A DNA stretch of 14,511 nt from NCBI GenBank assembly GCA_003501385.1, contig DNPN01000194.1, positions 1 to 14,511 of the forward strand, in the 5' to 3' direction. Positions 14,355 through 14,511 of this stretch are shown here, in pieces. The DNA is from Rhizobium sp. Its GTDB lineage: Bacteria > Pseudomonadota > Alphaproteobacteria > Rhizobiales > Rhizobiaceae. Both the position numbers and the translations under genes were made by a program. Under the pieces are notes generated by a model, which was not told the origin of the DNA, did no database searches, and saw nothing but the letters and a program-made list of their open reading frames with translations. Each line of letters opens with the position of its first letter. The stretch's first letter is position 1.

Positions 14355-14511
14355 GGGGACCTTGTTGCACGGATCAAATTTTAAGCGAGATACCCCACCC
14401 TTTGAGTTTCTCATGCAACGCGCCTGAATTCTGGACGGCCAAGCTCGGTCATCCGGTTGAGAACTCGGACGCCAATCTTTGCTTCTGTCTTCTGATGATC
14501 GATGGTCCGGG
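14355..14511 (-). mobile_element. End of an IS5-family (IS903-like) insertion sequence, cut by window edge
   Basis: Starting near 14355, GGGGACCTTGTTGCACGG followed by ATC resembles the terminal inverted repeats of IS903-group elements (compare GGCTTTGTTGAATAAATC). The minus-strand transposase tail lies just inside, as expected for such an element. The opposite end is outside the window, so neither target duplication nor intactness can be judged. The exact boundary is uncertain by a few bases. Confidence 0.55.
14411..14511 (-). CDS. C-terminal 32 residues of a transposase, IS5 family IS903-like (partial)
   Basis: A minus-strand frame enters at the window edge and ends with TGA at 14411-14413. 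Its tail includes KIGVRVLNRMTELGRPEF and ends RRVA. The VLNRxTxLGxP pattern is, from memory, typical of the C-terminus of IS903-group DDE transposases. The catalytic DDE residues lie outside the window. The family call leans on both this tail and the adjacent terminal-repeat-like sequence. Confidence 0.55.
   Translation of the reverse strand, partial: RTIDHQKTEAKIGVRVLNRMTELGRPEFRRVA

Noticed and set aside
1..14511. CRISPR array, tRNA or rRNA genes
   Set aside because: No regularly spaced direct repeats, no cloverleaf with a TTCGANNC-type arm and no rRNA signature stretches were seen on either strand.

Overview
The window looks like accessory DNA from an alphaproteobacterium of the Rhizobiaceae (Agrobacterium, Allorhizobium or Rhizobium type). 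This is inferred from the style of the chemoreceptor, the Dpp-type transporter operon and the insertion-sequence remnants. It cannot be fixed to a species by reading alone. Coding density is high and the catabolic block is moderately GC-rich. It contrasts with a strikingly AT-rich gap around 2165-2310.

Layout. (1) Positions 1-115 hold the 3' tail of a transposase that looks IS630-like, running in from outside, followed by a perfect 14-bp stem-loop (130-167). (2) Positions 201-2081, minus strand, encode a membrane chemoreceptor with a CHASE3-like sensor region, HAMP modules and the MCP signalling hairpin. (3) The 2082-2433 gap carries a possible receptor promoter and a perfect 17-bp inverted repeat. 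It is followed by a decayed IS110-family transposase fragment (2434-2685). (4) From 2715 to 14097 everything reads on the plus strand: a MalT/LAL-like LuxR regulator; two Dpp-type permeases; a double-NBD ATPase; a short hydantoinase/oxoprolinase-like (HyuA-type) protein; two tandem DUF917 proteins; and a periplasmic family-5 solute-binding protein. Most junctions overlap by 4 nt or are under 40 nt, so 5135-14097 is almost certainly one operon. (5) Positions 14098-14354 are a structured intergenic stretch with several hairpins. The window then ends inside an IS5-family (IS903-like) element on the minus strand, marked by a terminal-repeat-like sequence near 14355.

How the genes work together (inference). 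The binding protein, two permeases and ATPase would import a small peptide-like or heterocyclic compound. The HyuA-type protein and the DUF917 pair would process it in the cytoplasm. DUF917 has, as I recall, been linked to desulfuration of S-methyl-thiohydantoin, and HyuA-type proteins to hydantoin or 5-oxoproline ring opening. A hydantoin- or thiohydantoin-like substrate is therefore the best guess. HyuB, a carbamoylase and a cyclic amidohydrolase are all absent. Two 11-bp direct repeats spaced 21 bp apart, between the regulator gene and the operon, are the most attractive candidate operator.

The cargo is flanked by three unrelated IS remnants, which fits a mobile or repeatedly rearranged region.
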